Below, piece after piece: positions 5,614 to 12,528 of a stretch of DNA of 12,528 bases. This DNA comes from Bacteroidales bacterium (GTDB lineage: Bacteria > Bacteroidota > Bacteroidia > Bacteroidales > ML635J-15). The notes below the pieces were generated by a model that ran no database searches, was not told the DNA's origin, and saw only the letters and a program-made list of their open reading frames with translations. Where the stretch lies: positions 1 through 12,528 of the forward strand of contig JAQVGK010000044.1 of the NCBI GenBank assembly GCA_028696755.1, written 5' to 3'. Position 1 is the first letter of the stretch; the number at the start of each line of letters is the position of its first letter. The position numbers and the translations under genes are program-made.

Positions 5614-7773
5614 ATGAAAAAACTAATTCTACTCTTATTAGCAAAAATGATTTTCTTTTCCTTTGTGATTGCAGACGAAGGCATGTGGATTCCAATCCTA
5701 ATGGAGAAGTATAATTACGAAGACATGAAAGCTAAAGGCTTTAAGCTTAGTGCCGAAGATATTTATAGTGTAAATAATGCATCCATGAAAGATGCAATAG
5801 TGATTTTTGGAGGAGGCTGTACTGGCGAAATGATTTCGTCCGAAGGCTTGCTGATTACAAATCATCATTGTGGATATGGGAATATTCAAAAGCACAGTAG
5901 CTTGGAGTATGATTATCTTACTAATGGTTTTTGGGCAATGTCGCGCGAACAGGAACTTTCAAATCCTGGATTAAAAGTTACTTTTTTAATTAGTATGGCC
6001 GATGTTACCGAGCGCGTTTTGCAGGATGTTACCGACAAAATGACAGAAGCCGAACGAGCAAAAATTATTGATCGAAATATTGAGGAACTCGAAAAAAGAG
6101 CCGTTGAAGGAACTCACTACGAAGCTCGTGTTGAAAGTTTTTACGAAGGGAATCAATATTTTATTTTTGTGAATGAGGTATTTACCGATGTTCGTCTTGT
6201 TGGAGCTCCTCCCTCAGCAATCGGTAAATTTGGAGGCGATACCGACAACTGGATGTGGCCTCGTCATACTGGCGACTTTTCTCTTTTTAGAGTGTATTGT
6301 GGTAAAGATGGTAAACCCGCAGCTTATTCAAAAGATAATGTGCCTTACACACCAAAAAAATTCTTCCCAATTTCAACGAAAGGCGTTGATCAAGGCGATT
6401 TTACCATGGTTTTTGGTTACCCAGGAACAACAACTCAGTATCTACCTTCGTTTGCAGTGGAACAAATTATGAACGAAACCGATCCCGCAAGAATCCTTAT
6501 TAGAGGTGAAAAACTCGACATTATTAATGCTGCGATGAATTCCGATCCATTAATCCGCATTCAATACTCGGCAAAAGCTGCTTCCGTTGCTAACGGATGG
6601 AAAAAATGGATTGGCGAAATTAGAGGTCTAAAGCGCCTTGATGCTGTTAACGTTAAACGCGAATACGAAGCAGGCTTTACAAAATGGGTGCAAAACAATC
6701 GTGGACTGTTTGCAAAATATGGCAATATTCTTAGCGAATACGAAAAAATTTACAAGGAAATGTCGCCTTACAACAATGCTATGATTTACATTAACGAGGC
6801 TGGTCTAGGTAGCGATGCAATTCTTTTGGCTCTTAGAATGAGAAGTCTTGAGGGTGTGAAAACTAACAGTGTTCAAAATATTGAAACTCTTAAAAGAGAT
6901 GCTCAAGGCAAAGCAGATGCACATTTTAAAGATTATAACGAAGCTACTGATAAAAAAATCTTTGCTGAGATGATTAAGCTTTATTACGAAAATGTGCCAA
7001 AAGAATTTCATCCGGCATACTTTGCAAATTTTGAGAAAATAACAGCTAAATCTGCAAACAAGTATCAAGCATTTGCCGATTATTGTTTCAGCAAATCGGT
7101 ATTTTGCAATAAGGATAAATTCAACAAATTCTTAAGCGAATTATCACCAAAATCTTATAAAATTTTAATGAAAGACCCTGTTTACCTTCTGATGAAAGAT
7201 TTTGTTAGTGTTTATCAAAATCAGTTGATGGATCCTTACGACAATTATCAGGTTAAACTCGACAGTCTTAATCGCATTTATATGAAGGCTCAAATGGAGT
7301 ACCAGCCAGAAGAATTATTTTACCCAGATGCAAACTTTACTTTAAGAATTACTTACGGAAAAGTAGATAATTACTGTCCAGCGGATGGTGTTGAGTATGA
7401 TTACTTTACAACTCTCGATGGAATTATCGAGAAAGATAACCCAGAGATTTACGATTACGATGTTCCAGATAAACTTAAAGAGCTATATTTTGCAAAGGAT
7501 TATGGTCGTTATGCAGATGAAGATGGCACAATGCATGTTGCCTTTATTGGGACAAACCACACAACCGGCGGGAACTCTGGTTCTCCAGTAATTAATGCAA
7601 ATGGCGAACTTATTGGTATAAACTTCGACCGCAACTGGGAAGGAACAATGAGCGACGTTATGTACGATCCCGAAATGTGTCGCAATATCACTCTCGACAT
7701 TCGCTACGCACTTTTTGTAATTGACAAATACGCAGGAGCTGGACATTTGATTGAGGAGATGGAGATAAGGTAA
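5614..7773 (+). CDS. S46-family periplasmic dipeptidyl-peptidase, probably DPP11-like (Asp/Glu-specific)
   Basis: The protein has 719 residues with a signal peptide (1-20, cleavage FVIA-DEGMW). Mature S46 enzymes typically start near this DEGMW. The chymotrypsin-like double beta-barrel carries the triad: H85 in TNHHCGYG, D220 in PRHTGDFS, and S655 in GGNSGSP. Between them lies the S46-specific helical domain. D210-N211-W212 belongs to the segment that binds the substrate N-terminus in this family. D672-R673 follows in NFDRNWEG: in Porphyromonas gingivalis DPP11 an arginine at 673 selects Asp or Glu at P1, whereas DPP7 has glycine. Both the serine and arginine numbers coincide with DPP11. The enzyme would release dipeptides from oligopeptides in the periplasm for uptake. 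It has its own promoter and a strong terminator. The family is certain; the acidic specificity is an inference from one residue and its context. Confidence 0.94.
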   Translation: MKKLILLLLAKMIFFSFVIADEGMWIPILMEKYNYEDMKAKGFKLSAEDIYSVNNASMKDAIVIFGGGCTGEMISSEGLLITNHHCGYGNIQKHSSLEYDYLTNGFWAMSREQELSNPGLKVTFLISMADVTERVLQDVTDKMTEAERAKIIDRNIEELEKRAVEGTHYEARVESFYEGNQYFIFVNEVFTDVRLVGAPPSAIGKFGGDTDNWMWPRHTGDFSLFRVYCGKDGKPAAYSKDNVPYTPKKFFPISTKGVDQGDFTMVFGYPGTTTQYLPSFAVEQIMNETDPARILIRGEKLDIINAAMNSDPLIRIQYSAKAASVANGWKKWIGEIRGLKRLDAVNVKREYEAGFTKWVQNNRGLFAKYGNILSEYEKIYKEMSPYNNAMIYINEAGLGSDAILLALRMRSLEGVKTNSVQNIETLKRDAQGKADAHFKDYNEATDKKIFAEMIKLYYENVPKEFHPAYFANFEKITAKSANKYQAFADYCFSKSVFCNKDKFNKFLSELSPKSYKILMKDPVYLLMKDFVSVYQNQLMDPYDNYQVKLDSLNRIYMKAQMEYQPEELFYPDANFTLRITYGKVDNYCPADGVEYDYFTTLDGIIEKDNPEIYDYDVPDKLKELYFAKDYGRYADEDGTMHVAFIGTNHTTGGNSGSPVINANGELIGINFDRNWEGTMSDVMYDPEMCRNITLDIRYALFVIDKYAGAGHLIEEMEIR

Positions 7774-7881
7774 AGTGGATATTAGTCCCAAATCACAAGT
7801 CTCAACGACGCAGCCCTCAAGCCAGAAATCACAAAAAATAGGAAAGGTAGTACTTTTTGGAGCTTGTGTTTTGAGATTGAT

Positions 7882-7898
7882 AAGTAATTGAATTACTT
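7882..7898. repeat. Perfect 8-bp palindrome with one-base centre
   Basis: AAGTAATT-G-AATTACTT lies in the 164 bases between the S46 stop and the terminator. It could be a protein-binding dyad or a weak RNA hairpin, but an AT-only-type palindrome can occur by chance in such a low-GC genome. The rest of 7774-7937 shows nothing recognisable. Confidence 0.5.
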
Positions 7899-7937
7899 GT
7901 TTGGGTAAACACTATAAAATGTGGTAACAAGATTTAG

Positions 7938-7960
7938 AGGCTGAGTTTTTCAGCCTTTTT
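7938..7960 (+). terminator. Intrinsic terminator of the S46 peptidase transcript
   Basis: AGGCTGA (7938-7944) pairs perfectly with TCAGCCT (7950-7956) around a 5-base loop and is followed by a run of T to 7960. It overlaps the stop codon of the convergent DUF4249 gene at 7959. On the minus strand the hairpin lacks a following T-run, so it works best on the plus strand. Confidence 0.88.
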
Positions 7961-8984
7961 ATTGAATTTCTATCACAACAACGCTACTATTAACTCCACA
8001 AACAATACCTAAGCCATTCTCAACATTTGAATGCACATTTACAGGTTCGCTGTATGGGTTGTCGTAAGATTGTCCATATAGTTGCAAGGTCTCGAAGTAT
8101 TTTACTAAATCGTGAGGGTATGATTTTATCTCCACAACAGCATCTGTAACCTCTTGTGTTAAATAAGAGGTTCTTACTTTAAATTCATGACTTTGATTTT
8201 CAAAAAAACTATCATCAATTGCATTAAAGTGATAACCAAAATCTTCGTTTGAATAGCTACCGTAATGCTTTTGATAATCATTGTAGTTTATTGCATTGTC
8301 TTCAAACGAAACCCAGGTAAAAGAGTGTTTCAAATCACCAAGCGTTGCCACAACTGAATCGTTTTCATAATGTGAATAAGAAAACTCATTTTGTTTGGCA
8401 ATTATATTTAACTCGTAATAATTTTTAACGTTTGGTTTGTCTGTGATTAATAAATTGAAAGTAAGTTTTACTGTCCACAAATTAATTTCTCCTCCAGGTT
8501 CTGGAATATTATATTGCCAAACACTGTCGCTTTTTTCGATTTTTATATTATTTGTTGTAAAGAATAGTTCTTCGGTATAATCTAGACATGCACGTGCAAT
8601 AGGATAACCCTCTTTTTCTGCAGTAATGTAATATCTGTGACCCTTCACTGTTCTGATTGATGAAGAATAAAGACCTAATGAATCATGTTGTAAAGTTTCA
8701 ATATAGCTTTCTCCATCATAAAGCTTTAATTCAGCATCAGTAACAATAAGATCTCCAATTGAGTAGATATCGTTAAGAGTTGCTGATCTGGAAACATGTA
8801 TTACTACCACAGAATCCTGCTCAACCACCCCATTTAAAACTAAACAAACTGGAAAATCATCTGGTTTAACATCCAAAACTTTTTCGCATGAAACTGTAAA
8901 AAATGTTACTAAAAGCAAAAGTAAAAGATTGAATCGCCTTTTACTAAATCGTTGCTTAAAAATGTAAAATTTATAATCTCTCAT
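7959..8984 (-). CDS. DUF4249 outer-membrane-associated lipoprotein
   Basis: This 341-residue protein has an unusually long basic N-region (MRDYKFYIFKQRFSKRR), a leucine-rich core and a lipobox TVSC with the lipidated cysteine at C33, so it should be a lipoprotein after signal peptidase II cleavage. The mature part starts EKVLDVKPDDFPVCLVLNGVV. It continues with the beta-rich pattern of DUF4249: SRSATLND, a segment resembling an immunoglobulin-like strand set (VTDAELKLYDGESYIETL) and KGHRYYITAEKEGYPIA. No catalytic motif is evident. DUF4249 genes typically sit directly downstream of a TonB-dependent receptor, as here (11-base gap). By analogy with SusD-like partners it may form a surface cap or substrate-binding partner of that receptor, but it is unrelated to SusD in sequence and the role is inference. 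A start further inside is possible, though none has a better signal peptide. Confidence 0.88.
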   Translation of the reverse strand: MRDYKFYIFKQRFSKRRFNLLLLLLVTFFTVSCEKVLDVKPDDFPVCLVLNGVVEQDSVVVIHVSRSATLNDIYSIGDLIVTDAELKLYDGESYIETLQHDSLGLYSSSIRTVKGHRYYITAEKEGYPIARACLDYTEELFFTTNNIKIEKSDSVWQYNIPEPGGEINLWTVKLTFNLLITDKPNVKNYYELNIIAKQNEFSYSHYENDSVVATLGDLKHSFTWVSFEDNAINYNDYQKHYGSYSNEDFGYHFNAIDDSFFENQSHEFKVRTSYLTQEVTDAVVEIKSYPHDLVKYFETLQLYGQSYDNPYSEPVNVHSNVENGLGIVCGVNSSVVVIEIQ

Positions 8985-8995
8985 TTTTGCTTGGT

Positions 8996-11425
8996 TTACT
9001 TAAATTTATATCTATAAGTGAGCGAAGGAATTATTGGAAAAAGGGTAACACTGCCAAGTTGTGTAGTTCCGTTGTCGGGATTATACCATACGTCAACATA
9101 AAAAGGATTCAATCTGCAGTATGCATTATAAATACTTAAACTCCATGTCCGTGTTCCATGTTTAAGTTCTTTGTGAAAATTAATGCCTATATCTAGTCGA
9201 TGATAAGCAGGCATTTTGAAGTTATTGCGATATTCGAAATTATTTGTTGGTCTTAAATGAGAAGGATATTGAGATGTTAAGTTGCTTAAATAGATTGCAA
9301 TATCATCCATAGTTAGGTATCTTGTTCCTGCAATCGTAATATTATTTCCACTCGAATACACCCAAGTTAATCCAAAATCAATTCTTTCGCTTAGTTTATA
9401 ACTTGCTGTAAATGAAACATCGTGCCTTCTATCGAATTTAAATGGAAACACCTCTCCATTCGAGATTGTTGTAAACTGGCGATTTGTCCAAGAGAGTGTG
9501 TAGCCAAGCCAGGCATTAAATTTCCCATAATTTTTCTGTATAAAAACTTCGCCTCCATACGACCAGCCTTTGCCTTGCTCTATTTTGTTTTCCCAATTAT
9601 CTGTGTCTTCGACAACATAGTCGTCGAGAGTGAAAAAGATACTTTCCCCATCTTTATATTCAACCAAATTCTTCATGCTTTTATAATATCCTTCTAAACT
9701 AATATCTAACTTGTCTAAAAGTTTAAAAGCAAAACCTGCAGCATATTGTGTGGATTTTTGCGGTAAAACGATATCGGTAGATGGAATCCAGATTTCTGAT
9801 GGCAATCCTGCTGTATTGTTTGCTAAAAGGTGAATGTTTTGTTGCATCTGCGAAAAGGCAAGTTTTAGCGACAAGTTTTCTCTTATTAAAAATCTTGCCG
9901 AAATGCGTGGTTCTGGCGAAAAATAAACTGTATCTCGTATTTGATAGGCTGCGAATCTTCCACCTACATTGACTGATAAAAATTTGCCAAAATCTATTTC
10001 GGATTCTATGTAAGTAGCATACTCATTCCCTTTAATATTAGTGTAACCTATTGTTGTATCGATGTTACCACCACCATATTTCGACTCTGTGTACGAAACT
10101 CCCGGGTTAAAGTAATGCCTTATGCTATTGGCCCCAAATCGAAATTTTATTGATGGAGAAACTACCCAGTCGAAATCACAATTTAATGCTAAATCTCGAA
10201 TTCCAGTAAAATATTCAGATTTGTAATATGATGAGTGCTCATAATAAATTGTATCGTAATAACCTTTGAAATGGGACTTTGAATCTTGACCTATGTTGTA
10301 GTTGAACTTTGTAAATGTTGCTGTTGTGTTCATAAACAATTTTGGTGTAAAAATGTGGTTCCATCTTAAAGCTGTCACAAAATTTCCCCAATTAAGATTA
10401 AACTTGTCTTCGCTTTTGTATGATTGAAGGTCGCTTCCAGATTTGTTATTCCCATAAGCTTTGTCTTTACCTCCGTAAAAACTCAAATACAATCGATCTC
10501 GTCCAGAAAATTTGTAATTTATTTTTGCATTAAAGTCATGAAAGAAATAGCCAGCAATAAATGGATCTTTATTCTTGACTTTTGCATAAAGTAATTCTAT
10601 CGGAACAGCAAGCAAATCGAGGTAAGTTCTACGCGCACTAAATATAAACGAAGACTTTCCTTTGACAATTGGGCCTTCAATTGTTGCTCTGGCAGCAATT
10701 AAACCAACCGAGGCATCTGCTTTATATTCGTAAAGATTTCCTTCTCTCATCCTTATGTCGATTACCGACGATAATCTACCTCCATATCTTGCAGGAAAGC
10801 CACCTTTGACAAGACTCACATCGCTTATAGCATCACCATTAAAAACCGAGAAAAATCCAAATAGATGGTTTGCATTATATACTGGCACACCATCAAGCAA
10901 AATTAAATTTTGATCCGGCCCGCCTCCTCTAACATATATTCCACTCATACCTTCGGTTCCCGATTGTACTCCTGGTAATAGTTGAATTGCTTTCATTACA
11001 TCGGTTTCGCCCATTAGCACTGGCATGTTTTTTATTGCTGATATGGGGATGTCTATTTTGCTTATTTGTACATCTTCTACCTCATTTCTTCTACTGCTAA
11101 CAATAACTTCATCGAGAATAATCTGTGGCGTCAAGCTAATATTAATTACTGTGTCTTTATTGAGTTGGATTATTTGAGACATGGAGTTAAAACCAACAAA
11201 ACTTGTCGTAAGATTTATTTCGCCCTTTGGAATTGTTAAACTGTAAAAGCCGTAAACATTTGTTGATATTCCATTCGAAGGATTGTTTGCGTCGTACACC
11301 GAAGCACCAATAAGTCGCTCACCCGATTTAGAGTCTTCAACATACCCACTGACTGTATATTTTTGTGCAAGAGCACACATTTGCAAGGCAAAGACTATTG
11401 AAAAAAGAATTAAAAATCTTTTCAT
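8996..11425 (-). CDS. TonB-dependent outer-membrane receptor with N-terminal carboxypeptidase-regulatory-like domain
   Basis: The start is placed at the ATG at 11425 (MKRFLILFSIV...ALA-Q signal peptide), giving 809 residues. The frame stays open 30 codons further upstream, but that extension contains no signal peptide and crosses the promoter at 11485-11516, so it is not used. Residues 21-105 form a carboxypeptidase-regulatory-like domain (YTVSGYVEDSKSGERLIGA, then VYGFYSLTIPKG). The plug domain (about 125-228) shows DVMKAIQLLPGVQSG, YVRGGGPDQNLILLDGVPVYN and GGFPARYGGRLSS. The rest is a 22-strand-type beta-barrel rich in alternating aromatic residues, ending SLTYRYKFK. There is no STN domain, so no trans-envelope sigma signalling is expected. 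It is the first gene of an operon with the DUF4249 lipoprotein. The substrate is unknown: the carboxypeptidase-like domain and plug do not reveal it, and no enzyme gene is in the operon. Confidence 0.92.
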   Translation of the reverse strand: MKRFLILFSIVFALQMCALAQKYTVSGYVEDSKSGERLIGASVYDANNPSNGISTNVYGFYSLTIPKGEINLTTSFVGFNSMSQIIQLNKDTVINISLTPQIILDEVIVSSRRNEVEDVQISKIDIPISAIKNMPVLMGETDVMKAIQLLPGVQSGTEGMSGIYVRGGGPDQNLILLDGVPVYNANHLFGFFSVFNGDAISDVSLVKGGFPARYGGRLSSVIDIRMREGNLYEYKADASVGLIAARATIEGPIVKGKSSFIFSARRTYLDLLAVPIELLYAKVKNKDPFIAGYFFHDFNAKINYKFSGRDRLYLSFYGGKDKAYGNNKSGSDLQSYKSEDKFNLNWGNFVTALRWNHIFTPKLFMNTTATFTKFNYNIGQDSKSHFKGYYDTIYYEHSSYYKSEYFTGIRDLALNCDFDWVVSPSIKFRFGANSIRHYFNPGVSYTESKYGGGNIDTTIGYTNIKGNEYATYIESEIDFGKFLSVNVGGRFAAYQIRDTVYFSPEPRISARFLIRENLSLKLAFSQMQQNIHLLANNTAGLPSEIWIPSTDIVLPQKSTQYAAGFAFKLLDKLDISLEGYYKSMKNLVEYKDGESIFFTLDDYVVEDTDNWENKIEQGKGWSYGGEVFIQKNYGKFNAWLGYTLSWTNRQFTTISNGEVFPFKFDRRHDVSFTASYKLSERIDFGLTWVYSSGNNITIAGTRYLTMDDIAIYLSNLTSQYPSHLRPTNNFEYRNNFKMPAYHRLDIGINFHKELKHGTRTWSLSIYNAYCRLNPFYVDVWYNPDNGTTQLGSVTLFPIIPSLTYRYKFK

Positions 11426-11484
11426 AAAATTGAGCTTGATTTTATACTGTAAAACAAATTCAAAATATTTTAATACGCAACATC

Positions 11485-11516
11485 CAAACATAAAAATTTG
11501 AAAATTATTTTGCAAA
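11485..11516 (-). promoter_or_regulatory. Promoter of the TonB receptor/DUF4249 operon
   Basis: On the minus strand TTTG (11516-11513), a 20-base spacer and TATGTTTG (11492-11485) form a consensus promoter. Transcription would begin near 11479, leaving a leader of roughly 54 bases to the ATG at 11425. This excludes the longer in-frame start at 11515. Confidence 0.7.
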
Positions 11517-11543
11517 CATTATTTTTTTTATTGAAAATGAGTG

Positions 11544-11551
11544 TAGTTTTG
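11544..11551 (+). promoter_or_regulatory. Candidate -7 element for the PLD-like gene
   Basis: TAGTTTTG fits TAnnTTTG and lies 46 bases before the ATG at 11598. A TTTG -33 partner is missing; only a T-run occurs at the right distance. It is divergent from the TonB receptor promoter. Confidence 0.4.
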
Positions 11552-11597
11552 TGTCAGATATGTTCCTGCTTTTTAATGATTCTGTAATTGTATTATT

Positions 11598-12116
11598 ATG
11601 ATTCGCTTTATCACCGACCGAGAAATTTACGATTTGGCTGTCGCCGAAATGATTCCCAAAGCCAAGGAATTTGTTTGGATAGGAACTGCCGATATTAAAG
11701 ATATGTATCTAGTTAAAGATGGTAAAAGCAAACCATTTCTTGCACTGCTGGCGGATTTAATTAAAAAAGGTGTAGATGTTAGACTAATTCATGCCAAAGA
11801 ACCTGGACCAGCATTTAGAGCCGATTTTGATAAACATTCAGTATTGGTTAAATCTTTGGAGCGAATGCTTTGCCCAAGAGTTCATTTTAAAATAATTATT
11901 GTAGATGGTGTTTTTGCCTATACTGGCAGTGCAAATCTAACTGGTGCAGGCATGGGTGCAAAAAGCGATAATCGTAGAAATTTCGAAAATGGATTTATTA
12001 CCGATGAACTGGAACACATCAACAAAATTGCCGAACAATTCGATAGTGTATGGATGGGTAAATTCTGTAAAGCCTGCGGGCGCAAAGATTTTTGTACTGA
12101 TTGTCCGATAAAGTAG
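11598..12116 (+). CDS. Small single-HKD phospholipase D-like protein with C-terminal four-cysteine cluster
   Basis: This 172-residue protein has no signal peptide and is likely cytoplasmic. It contains one PLD catalytic motif, H96-F-K98-I-I-I-V-D103, followed by G110-S-A-N-L-T-G-A-G-M-G (the GSxN part of HKD) and ENGFITD (130-136). The N-terminal half carries the usual alternating strands and helices (FVWIGTADIKD, 25-35; VDVRLIHA, 59-66). Single-HKD members such as Nuc or BfiI nucleases work as dimers, so a nuclease or phosphotransferase role is plausible. The C-terminus has C157-x2-C160-x5-C166-x2-C169, a likely zinc-binding knuckle that could contact nucleic acid. The gene stands alone, divergent from the TonB receptor operon and followed by the structured repeats at 12152-12479. 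The family is sure; activity and substrate are not. Confidence 0.85.
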   Translation: MIRFITDREIYDLAVAEMIPKAKEFVWIGTADIKDMYLVKDGKSKPFLALLADLIKKGVDVRLIHAKEPGPAFRADFDKHSVLVKSLERMLCPRVHFKIIIVDGVFAYTGSANLTGAGMGAKSDNRRNFENGFITDELEHINKIAEQFDSVWMGKFCKACGRKDFCTDCPIK

Positions 12117-12151
12117 TGTTTACTTTCCTGCTGGATTTCACATGCAAGGTC

Positions 12152-12200
12152 GTTTTTGGCGGAGAATTTGTCCGCAGGATACAAATTCTGTGACAAAAAC
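12152..12200 (+). other. Long imperfect hairpin downstream of the PLD-like gene
   Basis: GTTTTTG (12152-12158) pairs with CAAAAAC (12194-12200), and GAATTTGT (12164-12171) with ACAAATTC (12181-12188). They are separated by an unpaired 5x5 internal loop, with a 9-base apical loop. An alternative 5-bp stem, GCGGA (12159-12163) with TCCGC (12171-12175), would exclude the inner helix. No T-run follows closely, so it is only a weak terminator candidate. Confidence 0.5.
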
Positions 12201-12203
12201 AGC
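12186..12203 (+). repeat. 18-bp direct repeat, copy 1
   Basis: TTCTGTGACAAAAACAGC recurs exactly at 12462-12479, 276 bases downstream. It contains CTGT/ACAG arms. The first 15 bases also form the 3' side of the hairpin at 12152-12200. Confidence 0.9.
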
Positions 12204-12251
12204 TATTTTAAGCCAAGGCCTTTTATCTCTGGTTACATAGATTGCACCGCC

Positions 12252-12343
12252 GACCCCGAAGCGGGTCGAATCTCTTTAACCACAGGTTGAGCCGTTTTGC
12301 AATGTTATATTCTGGCTAATCTTTTTCGGCTCTACCTGTGGTT
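12252..12343 (+). repeat. Structured 92-nt repeat element, copy 1
   Basis: A first hairpin is GACCC-CGAAGC-GGGTC (12252-12267). A second is AACCACAGGTTGAGCCG (12278-12294) paired with CGGCTCTACCTGTGGTT (12327-12343), 16 of 17 positions with one central T-T mismatch and a 32-base loop. Copy 2 starts 119 bases later and is 80/92 identical. Confidence 0.85.
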
Positions 12344-12370
12344 GCTACCACTGCTCACGCATAACGCACC

Positions 12371-12462
12371 GACCCCGAAGCGGGTCGAATCTCTTTAACC
12401 GTAGGTTGAGCCGTTGTGAAATGCGATACTCTGCATAATCTTTCACGGCTCTACCTGCGGTT
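12371..12462 (+). repeat. Structured 92-nt repeat element, copy 2
   Basis: It has the same length and fold as copy 1: the first 30 bases are identical, including the GACCC/GGGTC hairpin. The long stem is AACCGTAGGTTGAGCCG (12397-12413) with CGGCTCTACCTGCGGTT (12446-12462), keeping the same T-T mismatch. Relative to copy 1, one A-T pair becomes G-C and one C-G pair becomes T-G wobble, so pairing is preserved; nine of the twelve differences are in the loop. Confidence 0.85.
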
Positions 12463-12479
12463 TCTGTGACAAAAACAGC
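12462..12479 (+). repeat. 18-bp direct repeat, copy 2
   Basis: This is an exact second copy of 12186-12203. It abuts and overlaps by one base the end of the second structured element. Confidence 0.9.
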
Positions 12480-12528
12480 CTCAGTTAGATATACACTTTT
12501 ACTTATGCTAACTTAAAATGCACTACCG

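Larger units (their letters stand above)
12117..12528. other. Repeat-rich noncoding region at the right end
   Basis: No convincing gene lies in these 412 bases on either strand. An open frame on the minus strand (11918-12196) is the shadow of the PLD-like gene. The region holds the hairpin, direct repeats and duplicated structured element listed separately. The last 49 bases (12480-12528) show nothing recognisable. Confidence 0.7.

Noticed and set aside
11426..11515. N-terminal extension of the TonB receptor starting at 11515.
   Set aside because: The 30 extra codons have no signal peptide and overlap the promoter; the ATG at 11425 begins a standard signal peptide.
12278..12462. Possible integron attC sites, because each long stem starts AAC and ends GTT.
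   Set aside because: The outer R-box bases do not pair (CTTTAAC against GTTGCTA or GTTTCTG), pairing extends continuously inward instead of in two boxes, and no cassette gene lies between the copies.
12252..12462. Possible CRISPR repeats.
   Set aside because: There are only two copies of a 92-nt unit with a variable loop inside it, which is unlike short repeats separated by unique spacers.

Overview
The window looks like chromosomal DNA from a low-GC member of the Bacteroidota, probably Bacteroidales/Marinilabiliales-like. Four kinds of evidence point there. Promoters match the phylum-specific TTTG-N~20-TAnnTTTG form. There is a TonB-dependent receptor with an N-terminal carboxypeptidase-regulatory-like domain paired with a DUF4249 lipoprotein. 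There is an S46 dipeptidyl-peptidase. Strong Shine-Dalgarno sequences are almost absent. Family assignments come from reading motifs; no database search was possible.

Layout. Positions 1-1271 (minus) hold the 5' part of a secreted M14 zinc carboxypeptidase, cut by the window edge. Divergent from it, 1471-5570 (plus) carries a housekeeping run: a Rossmann/DUF2520 protein, a KdsC-like HAD phosphatase, a UbiA-family membrane prenyltransferase and a Maf/YhdE nucleotide pyrophosphatase. That run is interrupted between the phosphatase and the prenyltransferase by about 1.2 kb (2790-4024). This stretch holds two 43-bp tandem repeats, a very AT-rich two-gene unit with its own promoter (DUF4160 protein plus a DUF2442-HTH fusion, resembling a toxin-antitoxin pair), and a noncoding tail. 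A 12-bp inverted repeat brackets the two-gene unit. Positions 5614-7773 encode an S46 peptidase whose Arg673 suggests DPP11-type Asp/Glu specificity; it ends at a clear intrinsic terminator. Convergent to it on the minus strand is a two-gene outer-membrane operon: TonB-dependent receptor (8996-11425), then DUF4249 lipoprotein (7959-8984). Divergent again is a small single-HKD phospholipase D-like protein with a C-terminal four-cysteine cluster (11598-12116).

The last ~410 bases are noncoding but highly structured. They contain a long imperfect hairpin, an 18-bp direct repeat present twice, and two 92-nt copies of an element with two hairpins. Differences between the copies inside the long stem preserve base pairing, including one two-sided change, so the folded form is probably under selection.

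Working together: the M14 and S46 enzymes would degrade peptides in the periplasm or outside the cell, and the TonB receptor/lipoprotein pair would import an unidentified substrate. The 1471-5570 cluster combines a phosphatase, a prenyltransferase and a Rossmann protein whose joint pathway is not evident from the sequence. The most unusual items are the DUF4160/DUF2442-HTH insertion and the covarying repeat pair at the right end.
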